Part shown: piece by piece, positions 16,215-24,786 of the stretch
How positions within the stretch are numbered: the stretch's first letter is position 1
How the letters are laid out: each line of letters starts with the position of its first letter
Source: Spirosoma terrae
GTDB lineage: Bacteria; Bacteroidota; Bacteroidia; Cytophagales; Spirosomataceae
Length of the DNA stretch: 64,000 nt
Assembly: GCF_010435915.1 (NCBI RefSeq)
Contig: NZ_JAAFZH010000010.1
Coordinates: 186,001-250,000 of the forward strand
Direction: 5' to 3'
The notes under the pieces: generated by a model
What the model was told of the DNA's origin: nothing
What the model saw: the letters and a program-made list of their open reading frames with translations, nothing else
The model's database searches: none
Made by a program: the position numbers and the translations under genes

Positions 16215-18746
16215 TTACCGCCGAATCAACGTACCGGGTCGGACTCCTGTTGCTTTCTGATCTTGATAGACCATTTTTCCCGCGACCCAAACCGCATCGA
16301 TTCCCGTCGAAAGCGCCTTATTGTTCCCAATACGGGCATTGTCCTGAACCGTGTCGGGGTTGAATAGTACCAGATCGGCATAATAACCCGGTGCAATCAG
16401 GCCACGGTTTTTCAAGCCCAGATGCTCAGCCGACAAGCTGGTCATTTTCTGGATAGCAGTTTCCAGTGGCATCAGTTTCTGATCACGAACGTAGCGGCCT
16501 AGCACCCGTGTAAAAGCACCGTATCCCCGAGGATGTCCTTCATCGGCTCCGTCGGAGCAAATATTGGTATGTGGCCAGGCCAGAAAATTCTTTACGTCGG
16601 CATCGTCCATCGATTTAGCCACAATCCCTTCCACACCATCAGCATCTGGATTTTTGGTGGAATAATCCGATGCCTCGGCGACCAATCCCATGAGCGTTTT
16701 GGCCGGACTTTCCCGGCGCATTGTTGCAATGTCGCCAACCGTTTTACCGGCATAGGCCGGGTTAGCCGCAAACCGTACCAATACCGATTGCGACGGATCA
16801 AACAATTGATTCACCGCAAACTCCGCACTGGCGGGATTGGTATAATCGCGTTTCGGGAATAGCACCCGAATCGTGGACATCCAGTACTCGTACGGATAGC
16901 AGTCGGCGGTTATGTTCACGCCTTCGGCACGAGCGCGTTCCAGTTGAGCCAGCATAGTAGCCGACTGCCCCCATTTATCCCTCAGGGCAATTTTCAGGTG
17001 CGAAATCTGTACCGGCATTTTCGTTGCCCGACCAATCTCGATGATTTCGTCGATAGCATCATCCAGCATGACGTCCTCGCTTCGTATATGGCTGATATAA
17101 CGCCCGCCCGAATCAGCGGCAACCTGGGCCAGCTGCAGCACTTCATCCCGATTGGAGAAGAAAGCCGACTCATATTCTAAGCCCGTAGCCAGGCCCAGCG
17201 ATCCATTCGCCAATTCAGTACGTAGCAGTTGTTTCATCCGCTCCACTTCTTCGGGTTTGGCGGTTCGATACAGCCCGTTGGCTCCCATTACCCGGTGACG
17301 TAGCATCGCATGGCCCGTATAGCTCGCCAGATTTACCGCCACAGGCTCCTGTTTTAACCGGGCCTGAATAGTATCCATCGGTACGCCACCCCCATCCTGT
17401 CCCACAACAATCGTCGTAATCCCCTGATTGACCATAGCCAGCGCTTCAGGGTGTTCGCGTAAACTCCAGTCGTGGTGGCTATGGCTATCGATGAAGCCAG
17501 GCGCCAGCACCCGACCTTTGCCATCCAGTACCGATTCATTGGGAAAAGGACTTAATTCGCCAATCTCCCAGATTTTATCCCCGCGCATCCGAACAGCGGC
17601 TGTACGAGCGGGTGTCCCCGTTCCATCAACCAACCGCACATTGGTAATTAGCTGGGTCTTGGGCAGTGAAACCGGATTACCTTCCAGCGTTCGACGTATC
17701 ACCTGCCCGTTTCCATTCGATCCATTGGTAAGCACAATCAGCGTCTGCTTTTTATCGACGTAGCGAATAATAAGCGTCCGAAAGCCTACCCAACTGCCTG
17801 TATGCATCAGCACCTTGCCGTCCTCTTCCAGCATCCACCCAAAACCATACGGATACGTAGCGCCGGAATTAAGCCGGGCCGGTGTAAATGCCTCTCTTAA
17901 CGTAGTGGCTTTAACCAGCTTTTCGGTATACAGCGCCTGGTCCCAGGTCAGCAGATCCTCCGCCGATGAGTACACATTACCATCGCCAATGACACCATCG
18001 ATACGTATCAGATCGTTCGGTTTGTTTTTCCCATTTTCCCGCTGAAACCCATACACCCGATTCCAGGGCTTGGTCAGACTATGGTGGTAATAGATATACG
18101 TGTTCTTCAAGTTGAGCGGCCGAACGATGTTCTGCTCAAAAAAAGTCTCTACTGGCATACCGCTCACGTTGGTAATGACAGAGCCAAGCAGTACGTATCC
18201 CGTATTACAATATTCCCATTTCTCGCCCGGCTGAAACAGCAGCTTCGGTTTGTGATCGTGTACTAATTGAAGCATTCCCTCATTCGATAACGTATCGAGT
18301 GGCCCCAGGTATTTCTGCGCCAGATCAAAATACTCAGGCAAGCCCGACGTATGCGTCAGCAGGTGTCGCACCGTAATACCTGGATATGGAAAATCGGGCA
18401 GATAGGTTTGTACAGGTTCATCGTAACGCAGTTTGCTCCGTTCCTGCAACTGCATGATCATCATGGCGATAAACTGTTTCGAAACCGATGCCAGATTAAA
18501 CGCGGAACTGGTCGACAAAAGCCCATTGGTTTCGCTACTACTGATTCCCAACGCTTTTTTATAGCTGATTTTCCCCCGATCAGCCACCAGCACTACCCCG
18601 CTAAACACGGCCTGATTATGAAGCACCGTCAGCGTGGAGTCCAGCGCTTTCAACCGGTTTTCGAACGAACCAGCAGCCGATTGAGCATTAACGACATAAG
18701 ATACGATCAACTGGATCAATAGTAGCGTAAACGGTACTGGCTTCAT
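16215..18746 (-). CDS. Fused serine beta-lactamase-fold peptidase and N-acyl-D-amino-acid deacylase
   Basis: An 843-residue exported protein (signal peptide ending VVNAQ, residue ~22) with two enzymes in one chain. Residues ~30-360 are a class C beta-lactamase / S12 peptidase domain with SVSK (Ser87, Lys90), YCN (179-181) and HTG (315-317). Residues ~365-843 are an amidohydrolase of the D-aminoacylase type: HSHH (422-425), YISHIRSED, QISHLKIAL and CSDGADEGHPRGYGAF with the catalytic Asp. The metal-bridging Cys of classical D-aminoacylase (VVGNCG region) is replaced by VVGQDG. S12 enzymes cleave D-amino-acid peptides and D-aminoacylases free D-amino acids from N-acyl forms, so the chain could do both steps in the periplasm. 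Its start overlaps the Lrp stop (ATGA), so the two are translationally coupled. Confidence 0.85.
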   Translation of the reverse strand: MKPVPFTLLLIQLIVSYVVNAQSAAGSFENRLKALDSTLTVLHNQAVFSGVVLVADRGKISYKKALGISSSETNGLLSTSSAFNLASVSKQFIAMMIMQLQERSKLRYDEPVQTYLPDFPYPGITVRHLLTHTSGLPEYFDLAQKYLGPLDTLSNEGMLQLVHDHKPKLLFQPGEKWEYCNTGYVLLGSVITNVSGMPVETFFEQNIVRPLNLKNTYIYYHHSLTKPWNRVYGFQRENGKNKPNDLIRIDGVIGDGNVYSSAEDLLTWDQALYTEKLVKATTLREAFTPARLNSGATYPYGFGWMLEEDGKVLMHTGSWVGFRTLIIRYVDKKQTLIVLTNGSNGNGQVIRRTLEGNPVSLPKTQLITNVRLVDGTGTPARTAAVRMRGDKIWEIGELSPFPNESVLDGKGRVLAPGFIDSHSHHDWSLREHPEALAMVNQGITTIVVGQDGGGVPMDTIQARLKQEPVAVNLASYTGHAMLRHRVMGANGLYRTAKPEEVERMKQLLRTELANGSLGLATGLEYESAFFSNRDEVLQLAQVAADSGGRYISHIRSEDVMLDDAIDEIIEIGRATKMPVQISHLKIALRDKWGQSATMLAQLERARAEGVNITADCYPYEYWMSTIRVLFPKRDYTNPASAEFAVNQLFDPSQSVLVRFAANPAYAGKTVGDIATMRRESPAKTLMGLVAEASDYSTKNPDADGVEGIVAKSMDDADVKNFLAWPHTNICSDGADEGHPRGYGAFTRVLGRYVRDQKLMPLETAIQKMTSLSAEHLGLKNRGLIAPGYYADLVLFNPDTVQDNARIGNNKALSTGIDAVWVAGKMVYQDQKATGVRPGTLIRR

Positions 18747-19216
18747 AAAGATGTGATATGGCTATTGGTTGGCACAACGGTGGACTGTTTTACGGCATAG
18801 AGCGCAATGGCACTGCTGTGGACACGTACCATAGGCAGTTTAGCGATCAATTGCAGAAAGTTCGTATATTCTTTAATATCTTTCACCAACACTTTGAGCT
18901 GATAATCAATGGTCCCGGCCAGATGGTAAGCCTCCAGAACATCGGGCATTGTACGTATCGTTTCTTCAAATGCCGTAATATTTTCGGGGGTGTAGTCGGG
19001 CATGGCTACATTGCAGAAGACCACCTGAGGACGCCCGATTTTCTCCGCATTCACGATGGCTACGTAAGCCTGAATGATCCCCTCTCGCTCCAGCTTTTTA
19101 ATTCGTTCAAAAACGGGCGTCGTCGTCATGTTCAACTGCTCGGCTAATTCTTTCATCGTTAGCTTAGCGTTCTGCTGTAGTAAGTTCAGCAACTGCAAAT
19201 CAATGTCATCAGGCAT
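18743..19216 (-). CDS. Lrp/AsnC-family transcriptional regulator
   Basis: A 157-residue protein of normal Lrp length: a helix-turn-helix at residues 1-60 (DIDLQLLNLLQQNAKLTMKE, then LAEQLNMTTTPVFERIKKLE, REGII) and a C-terminal RAM effector domain (VLEAYHLAGTIDYQLKVLVKD). RAM domains bind amino acids. The gene is first in an operon with the peptidase/deacylase fusion (4-nt ATGA overlap) and divergent from the DgcN-DgcA-DUF3445-permease genes. The gap contains a 15-nt sequence matching the E. coli Lrp consensus at 14 positions. It therefore most likely senses an amino acid released by this system and controls both arms and itself. Confidence 0.93.
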   Translation of the reverse strand: MPDDIDLQLLNLLQQNAKLTMKELAEQLNMTTTPVFERIKKLEREGIIQAYVAIVNAEKIGRPQVVFCNVAMPDYTPENITAFEETIRTMPDVLEAYHLAGTIDYQLKVLVKDIKEYTNFLQLIAKLPMVRVHSSAIALYAVKQSTVVPTNSHITSL

Positions 19217-19266
19217 AGTTTATTCCAGGACGGTTTTCTGATTATTGCCAGGCATATACAGCAAAA

Positions 19267-19281
19267 AAGAATATTATTCTA
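19267..19281. promoter_or_regulatory. Lrp box in the divergent promoter region
   Basis: AAGAATATTATTCTA matches the E. coli Lrp consensus YAGHAWATTWTDCTR at 14 of 15 positions (only the first base differs) and contains the perfect inverted repeat AGAATA-T-TATTCT. It lies 50 nt before the Lrp start and 92 nt before the DgcN-like start, so one bound site could control both directions. Confidence 0.7.
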
Positions 19282-19373
19282 AAATAATAACAAAATTATA
19301 GATCTATGCATCTTTCAGTTCAATTATAAGAATTTATCAATAGTTTTATCGATAAAAATAGAACATTTTACGA

Positions 19374-20429
19374 ATGGATAATCGAGCGCTGTTACTCACA
19401 GACGGTTTTCTTGCTACTCCGAATGCCAAAACTGCACACGGCTTAATTCGGGGATCAGAACGCTATACGGTTGTTGGGGTTCTCGACAAACCAACTGCCG
19501 GGCAGGACGCTGGCGTGGTATTAGACGGCCATAACCGAGGTATTCCTATTGTTGCTTCCGTGAGTGAAGCGCTCAACCAGCTGGCCCCGTTACAGTACGC
19601 CGTTGTCGCCATTGCTACCAATGGAGGAGTTTTGCCAGCCAGTATGCTCAACGACATAAAAGAATGCATCGAGCATGGACTCTCCATTGTCAACGGACTC
19701 CATGAATTTCTGAACGACAAACCCGACATCGTTACGTTAGCCCAGCGATATGGCGTTGAGTTGATCGATGTCCGACGCCCCAAACCCCGAAACGAGCTCC
19801 ATTTCTGGACGGGCGAAGTAAACCAGATTACCGCCCCGATCATTGCCGTTATGGGCACCGATTGTGCGCTCGGAAAACGGACCACTGCCCGACTGATTCG
19901 GGAGGCCTGTCATCAACAACAGATCAATGCCCAGATGATTTATACGGGCCAAACAGGATGGCTGCAAGGCGGCCAATACGGCTTTGTGTTCGATTCGACG
20001 CTCAATGATTTCGTCTCTGGCGAATTGGAGCACGCTTTAGTGTCGTGTTGGCGCGAAACCAGCGCTGACGTCTTGTTGATTGAAGGGCAGGCCGCTCTTC
20101 GCAATCCCAGTGGCCCTTGTGGCTCTGAATTTCTGGTATCCGGGAATGCCCGCTACGTAGTGCTGGTACACGCTCCGAAACGAACGTATTATGACTACGA
20201 CCAGGCCTGGGGAGCGATTCCATCCGTCGAGTCGGAGATTGCACTAATCAATGCATACAATTCAGAGGTAATAGCCCTGGCGATCAATACAGAAGACTGC
20301 ACCGACGAAGAAGCCCTGGCCTACCAGAACGAGTATTCAGAACGCCTTGGCATTCCTGTTCTGCTTCCGTTGCAGCAAGGTGTTGCCGCCGTTGTTCCCA
20401 TCATCCAGTCCTTACTCCAGAAAAACTAA
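19374..20429 (+). CDS. dgcN: DUF1611 protein, DgcN-like D-glutamate N-acetyltransferase
   Basis: A 351-residue protein with the two-part DUF1611 layout: an N-terminal Rossmann-like half (TAHGLIRGSERYTVVGVLDK) and a P-loop half with GTDCALGKRT at residues 161-170, then YTGQTGWLQGGQYGF and LLIEGQAALRNPSG. From memory of the literature, DUF1611 members called DgcN acetylate D-glutamate, and the partner DgcA inverts N-acetyl-D-glutamate to the L form. The pairing here fits that pathway exactly: the stop overlaps the start of the enolase-superfamily gene (TAATG). It is the first gene of the plus-strand arm opposite Lrp. Substrate specificity is inferred from synteny and not proven. Confidence 0.8.
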   Translation: MDNRALLLTDGFLATPNAKTAHGLIRGSERYTVVGVLDKPTAGQDAGVVLDGHNRGIPIVASVSEALNQLAPLQYAVVAIATNGGVLPASMLNDIKECIEHGLSIVNGLHEFLNDKPDIVTLAQRYGVELIDVRRPKPRNELHFWTGEVNQITAPIIAVMGTDCALGKRTTARLIREACHQQQINAQMIYTGQTGWLQGGQYGFVFDSTLNDFVSGELEHALVSCWRETSADVLLIEGQAALRNPSGPCGSEFLVSGNARYVVLVHAPKRTYYDYDQAWGAIPSVESEIALINAYNSEVIALAINTEDCTDEEALAYQNEYSERLGIPVLLPLQQGVAAVVPIIQSLLQKN

Positions 20430-21499
20430 TGCGTATCAAATTAATCCGGCCTTATCTGCGCAATCTAGCCCTGACTAAGCCCTATACCATTGCCTATCAA
20501 ACCACGTCCGACGTGGAGAATGTCTTCCTGGAAATCGAACTCGATAATGGCATCATCGGCATTGGTGCTGCCAATCCCTCACCCGACGTAGTAGGCGAAT
20601 CGCCGGAACAAGCATTAGACAATCTGCAAAGCGACTGGATGACTAGACTAATCGGTCAGGATATTCGTCAGTTCAACGGGATACTTAACAGTGTTAATCA
20701 GCAATTTTCAGCCAGTCCGGGCACATTGGCAGCGGTCGACATTGCGTTACACGATGCCTTTGGTCAGTATCTGGATATACCTATTGTTGCATTTTATGGT
20801 CAGGCCATTCAGTCGTTACCAACCTCCGTGACGATTGGGATCATGGACGTAGCGGCTACGTTAGACGAAGCCGCCGAGTATTATAAACAGGGATTCCGCG
20901 TGCTGAAAGTCAAAACCGGCTTGAATGTTGAGGAAGATATTGAGCGTATTGTGAAGCTAAGAGAACTATACGGCCACGATCTAACGATTCGAGTCGATGC
21001 CAATCAAGGCTATTCTCTCCCTGATCTACAGCGCTTTTACTCAGTCTCAGATAAAGCTACGGTTGAACTGATCGAACAACCCCTTCCCGAAGGACAGGAC
21101 TCAGACTTATTAACGTTACCTATTGAAACACGACGTATTTTAGCCGCCGATGAATCCCTGAAAGGGCCGAAAGCCGCGCTGGAACTGGCCAGTCAGCCGC
21201 AGCCCTTTGGCATTTATAACATAAAATTGATGAAATGTGGCGGTATTCGTTCCGCCCTGAACATTGCCACAATAGCCGAGCCTGCGGGAATTTCGCTATT
21301 CTGGGGTTGCAACGACGAAAGCCGGGTCAGCATTACGGCAGCTCTTCATGCTGCGTTTGCCTGTCGGCACACCCGCTATATCGATCTGGATGGTAGTTTT
21401 GATCTGGCCGAGGATATTGTTTCCGGGGGCTTTGTAGTCGAAAATGGCTATATGCGCCCGACGGGCGGCAGCGGCCTGGGTTTAGTTCGTCATCCGTAA
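20429..21499 (+). CDS. dgcA: Enolase-superfamily epimerase, DgcA-like / dipeptide epimerase type
   Basis: A 356-residue member of the muconate-lactonizing/dipeptide-epimerase group. All catalytic residues are visible: LKVKT (Lys160, Lys162, first acid-base pair), metal ligands DANQGY (Asp190), IEQPLP (Glu216) and ADES (Asp241), and IKLMKCGG (Lys266, second base). Two Lys bases on opposite faces are the mark of 1,1-proton-transfer epimerases and racemases. It overlaps the DgcN-like gene by one base, so the pair is translationally coupled. The two reasonable activities are N-acetyl-D-glutamate racemase (DgcA) and L-Ala-D/L-Glu dipeptide epimerase; the DgcN partner favours the first, while the second would also fit peptidoglycan peptide use. 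Confidence 0.85.
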   Translation: MRIKLIRPYLRNLALTKPYTIAYQTTSDVENVFLEIELDNGIIGIGAANPSPDVVGESPEQALDNLQSDWMTRLIGQDIRQFNGILNSVNQQFSASPGTLAAVDIALHDAFGQYLDIPIVAFYGQAIQSLPTSVTIGIMDVAATLDEAAEYYKQGFRVLKVKTGLNVEEDIERIVKLRELYGHDLTIRVDANQGYSLPDLQRFYSVSDKATVELIEQPLPEGQDSDLLTLPIETRRILAADESLKGPKAALELASQPQPFGIYNIKLMKCGGIRSALNIATIAEPAGISLFWGCNDESRVSITAALHAAFACRHTRYIDLDGSFDLAEDIVSGGFVVENGYMRPTGGSGLGLVRHP

Positions 21500-21511
21500 A
21501 CGCTACGTAGC

Positions 21512-22444
21512 ATGCTCCCTTACTTCCCATTCGGCCAGCAATTCAACGACAAAATGGGCACAATGCCGTTGACCAATAGGGACCGCTTCATTGATGTTGA
21601 CGACCATTATCAATCGGAAGTAGCCCTGAAACGGCAATTGCTACAAGAGCTGCCTGCTTATTATTTTCAATCAGCACCGGTTCAGGATCTGGCCCAATGG
21701 GAAGTGGTAGACTTAATTCTGAACAATCTGGCATCAGCTTATCCTGATACGTTCCGACTACAGTGCGAAGGCGATCAGTGGCTATGGCAAAATTCGTTAC
21801 TGAACGAAGAGACTAGCTTTACGTTTGGTGATTCGGCTACACTTCCCTACGCACCGCTCGATTGGGTTGGTCGTCAGTTACAGGAAGACCTATTGCTACT
21901 GTCGGGCGATTCCGCCAATCTGGTGGCGGGCCAGCTCTGCTTCGGCAACGGCTGGTCGCTCGATGAAAAAATGGGGCTTCCTTTCTGGGAAATCCACGCC
22001 CCAATTAATCCGATTGTAGAGCCGATGATGCGGTCGGCGCAGAAACTCATGGAACGGTTGCCAGCGGGCAAACCAATCTGGCGCTTAAACTGGAGTATAA
22101 AAGCGTCCGATCAACTCGATATGACCAGTCGGCACACGCCAGCCCTGAACCAGCACCTGAACGATTGTTTACCGGATATAAACGCAGAGAACGCTGGCGA
22201 CCATCTTTTTATCCGCATTGAACGGCAGATTCTTAGCCGTTTACGTGAGTCTAAAGCCATTTTATTCAGCATCCACACGTATCAAAATTTAGTGTCACGT
22301 GAACGTAGTGAACGTCCACAAAGTGCCAGCCTGATAAGCCAGGTATTACGTACTACGCCAGAAGCTATGTTAGCTTATAAAGGCATCACGCCTTATTTTA
22401 ACCACTTAATCAACTACTTAAACACCGGTACAATAACCAATTAA
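21512..22444 (+). CDS. DUF3445, heme-dependent oxidative N-demethylase-like
   Basis: A 310-residue protein matching DUF3445 from memory: PYAPLDWVGRQLQEDLLLLS, VAGQLCFGNGWSLDEKMGLP, FWEIHAPINP, WRLNWSIK and FIRIERQILSRLRESKAILF, SIHTY. A Pseudomonas member was reported as a heme enzyme (HODM) that oxidatively N-demethylates dimethylamine. There is no signal peptide, so it acts in the cytoplasm. It lies 12 nt after the DgcA-like gene in the same operon, with a permease next. Its presence in a D-amino-acid operon is unexpected and suggests an N-methylated amino acid as an extra substrate (inference). Another ATG 42 nt downstream (MGTMPLT) could be the real start. Confidence 0.75.
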   Translation: MLPYFPFGQQFNDKMGTMPLTNRDRFIDVDDHYQSEVALKRQLLQELPAYYFQSAPVQDLAQWEVVDLILNNLASAYPDTFRLQCEGDQWLWQNSLLNEETSFTFGDSATLPYAPLDWVGRQLQEDLLLLSGDSANLVAGQLCFGNGWSLDEKMGLPFWEIHAPINPIVEPMMRSAQKLMERLPAGKPIWRLNWSIKASDQLDMTSRHTPALNQHLNDCLPDINAENAGDHLFIRIERQILSRLRESKAILFSIHTYQNLVSRERSERPQSASLISQVLRTTPEAMLAYKGITPYFNHLINYLNTGTITN

Positions 22445-22503
22445 TAGTCAATATATTAACAAAATAAAATAAGTACAGACACACGACCAAACCTCCTTTT
22501 CTG

Positions 22504-23847
22504 ATGACAGGATTCGCTCGCACTATATCCCTTCGCTCAGCTGTTTTACTAGTTGTAAGTGGCATTATTGGCTCAGGGGTATTCAAGAAAATAGCCCCCA
22601 TGTCAGAACAGCTAGGTTCGCCGGTTTTAGTACTGGCTTGCTGGATACTGGCGGGATTGGTTAGCCTGGCCGGTGCGTTGACGTATGCGGAAATGGCAGG
22701 CATGTTTCCAGAATCGGGTGGCGAATATGTGTACTTCAAAAAAACATACGGTCGATTATTTGCCTTTCTGTATGGCTGGGGGGCTTTTACCGTTATGCGT
22801 ACGGCAACCATTGCGGCCTTGGCCCATATTTTCGGACAATCGCTGGTCTCGTTACTCAACCCGATTGACGAAACGGCAGACACGCTGGTACAGTACATAG
22901 CCACGGCACTTATAGTCGTGTTAAGTGGAATCAATTACCGGGGGGTATCCTTCGCCGAAGGCGTTAGCCGGGCTTTAATTTATGTTACATTCGTGGCCAT
23001 AGCCATCATTGTTTATCTGGGTTTCCAATCCGATTCAGGATCAATACGTCATTTGACCCAGTCCTTGCCAGCAACCAAAACGATAACCCAAAATGGTCTG
23101 CTGGGGGCTTTGGTGGCCGCATCGCTCGGTGCCTTCTGGGGTTATGAAGGCTGGAACCAGATCGGTTATATTGGTGAAGAAATCAAAAACCCTCAGCGTA
23201 ACCTCCCCATCGCTTTGAGTGTGGGGACAAGCATTGTAGTGGCGATCTACGTACTGCTTAATGTGGTTTATTTGTACGTCTTACCCATTGACTCATTCGT
23301 TAAGCTAGCTAGTTATCCCAATCAGATAGCCGCCGTAGAAGTAATCCGGAACGTAGCAGGCTGGGCGGGTGCTACGTTTATTTCGGTTCTAATTTTGATC
23401 ACTACGTCTAACTCCACCAATGCGTCGATTCTGATGCCCGCTCGTGTGTTCTACGCGATGGCTCGCGATGGTTTATTTTTTAAAGCAGCGGCTACCATTC
23501 ATCCCCGCTACCAAACGCCCTCGGTTGCCATTCTTTTGCAGGCTGGCTGGTCAATTGCACTAGTCTGGTCAGGGAGTTTTGATCAGTTAACCGATATGCT
23601 GGTGTTTGCCTCGTTCATCTTTTATGGCGCTACAGCCCTAGGCGTTATTATTCTCCGACGCCAACAGCCTGACCTTTCCCGACCGTATCGCGTTATTGGT
23701 TATCCGTTCATTCCCGCTTTCTTTTGCGGCTGCTGTGCGTTACTGGTGATGATGACATTCATCAATCAACCTCGTGAAGCCCTAACGGGCCTGTTCCTGA
23801 TCAGCACCGGACTTCCTTTCTATTGGTTCTGGCGTAAAAAGATGTAA
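22504..23847 (+). CDS. APC-superfamily amino acid permease
   Basis: A 447-residue, 12-helix transporter. The first helix carries the family motif SGIIGSGVFKK (IGSGIF type, substrate-contact loop), followed by LAGALTYAEMAGMFPESGGEYVYFKKTYG, the second conserved stretch, and a helix-6 segment FWGYEGWNQIGYIGEEIKNPQRNLP. This pattern is that of the LAT/amino-acid exchanger branch. It is the last gene of the DgcN-DgcA-DUF3445 operon (60 nt gap) and ends at a strong terminator, so it most likely imports the amino acid that the operon uses. D-glutamate or an N-modified D-amino acid are candidates; the substrate cannot be read directly. Confidence 0.9.
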   Translation: MTGFARTISLRSAVLLVVSGIIGSGVFKKIAPMSEQLGSPVLVLACWILAGLVSLAGALTYAEMAGMFPESGGEYVYFKKTYGRLFAFLYGWGAFTVMRTATIAALAHIFGQSLVSLLNPIDETADTLVQYIATALIVVLSGINYRGVSFAEGVSRALIYVTFVAIAIIVYLGFQSDSGSIRHLTQSLPATKTITQNGLLGALVAASLGAFWGYEGWNQIGYIGEEIKNPQRNLPIALSVGTSIVVAIYVLLNVVYLYVLPIDSFVKLASYPNQIAAVEVIRNVAGWAGATFISVLILITTSNSTNASILMPARVFYAMARDGLFFKAAATIHPRYQTPSVAILLQAGWSIALVWSGSFDQLTDMLVFASFIFYGATALGVIILRRQQPDLSRPYRVIGYPFIPAFFCGCCALLVMMTFINQPREALTGLFLISTGLPFYWFWRKKM

Positions 23848-23855
23848 TGGCTAAA

Positions 23856-23900
23856 CCAACTGAGCCACCCTCTGAAGAAGGTGGCTCAGTTGGTGCTTTT
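23856..23900 (+). terminator. Terminator of the D-amino-acid operon
   Basis: A perfect 14-bp stem (CCAACTGAGCCACC, 23856-23869, with 23880-23893) and 10-nt loop is followed by TGCTTTT. It begins 9 nt after the permease stop codon. Confidence 0.85.
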
Positions 23901-23917
23901 AATCAGTGTCGAAGTCT

Positions 23918-24742
23918 TTAGAGCGTTCTAAAAATCATTGGTTTGCTCCAGAACCTGATCCCTCCTGAATTGGCAATAAAAGCCCAAACTTTATAATTTG
24001 TGTTGGATTTCAGCCCGGTAATGGTGCCATTATAAGGACCTGGCAATGCGCCTGTATAAGGCCCCAGGCGGAGGGACTTATAGTCGGCAGATGGCCCTGC
24101 TGCTATGAATTTCCCATCTTCGCTTAATAAATCCTTGGAAGTACCTTCCAGATACACAAAGCCATGCTGTAAAATATCCGCACCTCCGTTGTTGTCAATC
24201 AGTGCCCCTACTTTTATCTGGTTGGCGGTCACTTCGGGTATAGCGGGGAACGCTGTTTCATAGGGAGGTTGGGGAAATGATGGTAACGCTACGTCTATAC
24301 GTACTTGTATAGTTTTCCCATACACCGTATTAGTACCGTACGTAGCATAGGGTCTGATATAATAGGTTTTCCCCCGTTCCAGATTAGGAACCGTGCTGAC
24401 GTAAATCTTAAGAGAGTCCCCACAATATTTCCCTAACTGCGATTTATTATCTGAGCTTTGTAGCGTAGGGTCTGGATTAGAAACGCTCCACGCATGCCCA
24501 TGCTGATCAGCACAGACACCAGACTTTCCGGTTAATGTACTGGCAACCTGGGCCGATCCAGTACTTCCTGAACCAGAGCTGCCAGGATTGGTCACCGCTC
24601 GGACGTAGGATTGATTGGCAGGCGTCGTCGTATCGAACTGCGGCAACGTAGTGATGTCTGGCTCCGGCGTTTCCTTGCTGGAACTACTGCTGCATCCCCA
24701 AAAGGTCAACAGCGACAGGATTACGATAAAGAGGTTTTTCAT
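23918..24742 (-). CDS. Lipoprotein with fibronectin-like region, unknown function
   Basis: A 274-residue lipoprotein (Cys17 in FWGCSSSSSK) with a Ser/Gly-rich linker (about residues 48-66, GSSGSGSTGS) and at least two beta-rich modules. The segment YYIRPYATYGTNTVYGKTIQV is the common Bacteroidota FN3-like motif (Y-x-R-x-Y-A ... Y-G), and NTNYKVWAFIANSGG near the end may be a second copy. It lies 44 nt downstream of the papain-propeller lipoprotein, on the same strand; that protein has the related segment YRAYAQTISGTVYGDTMRI, so the two may be partners on the cell surface. No catalytic motif is visible. Confidence 0.7.
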   Translation of the reverse strand: MKNLFIVILSLLTFWGCSSSSSKETPEPDITTLPQFDTTTPANQSYVRAVTNPGSSGSGSTGSAQVASTLTGKSGVCADQHGHAWSVSNPDPTLQSSDNKSQLGKYCGDSLKIYVSTVPNLERGKTYYIRPYATYGTNTVYGKTIQVRIDVALPSFPQPPYETAFPAIPEVTANQIKVGALIDNNGGADILQHGFVYLEGTSKDLLSEDGKFIAAGPSADYKSLRLGPYTGALPGPYNGTITGLKSNTNYKVWAFIANSGGIRFWSKPMIFRTL

Positions 24743-24786
24743 GAATGGATTTTTTCTTTCAATTATAAACTGGTCCTAAGCTTTTT

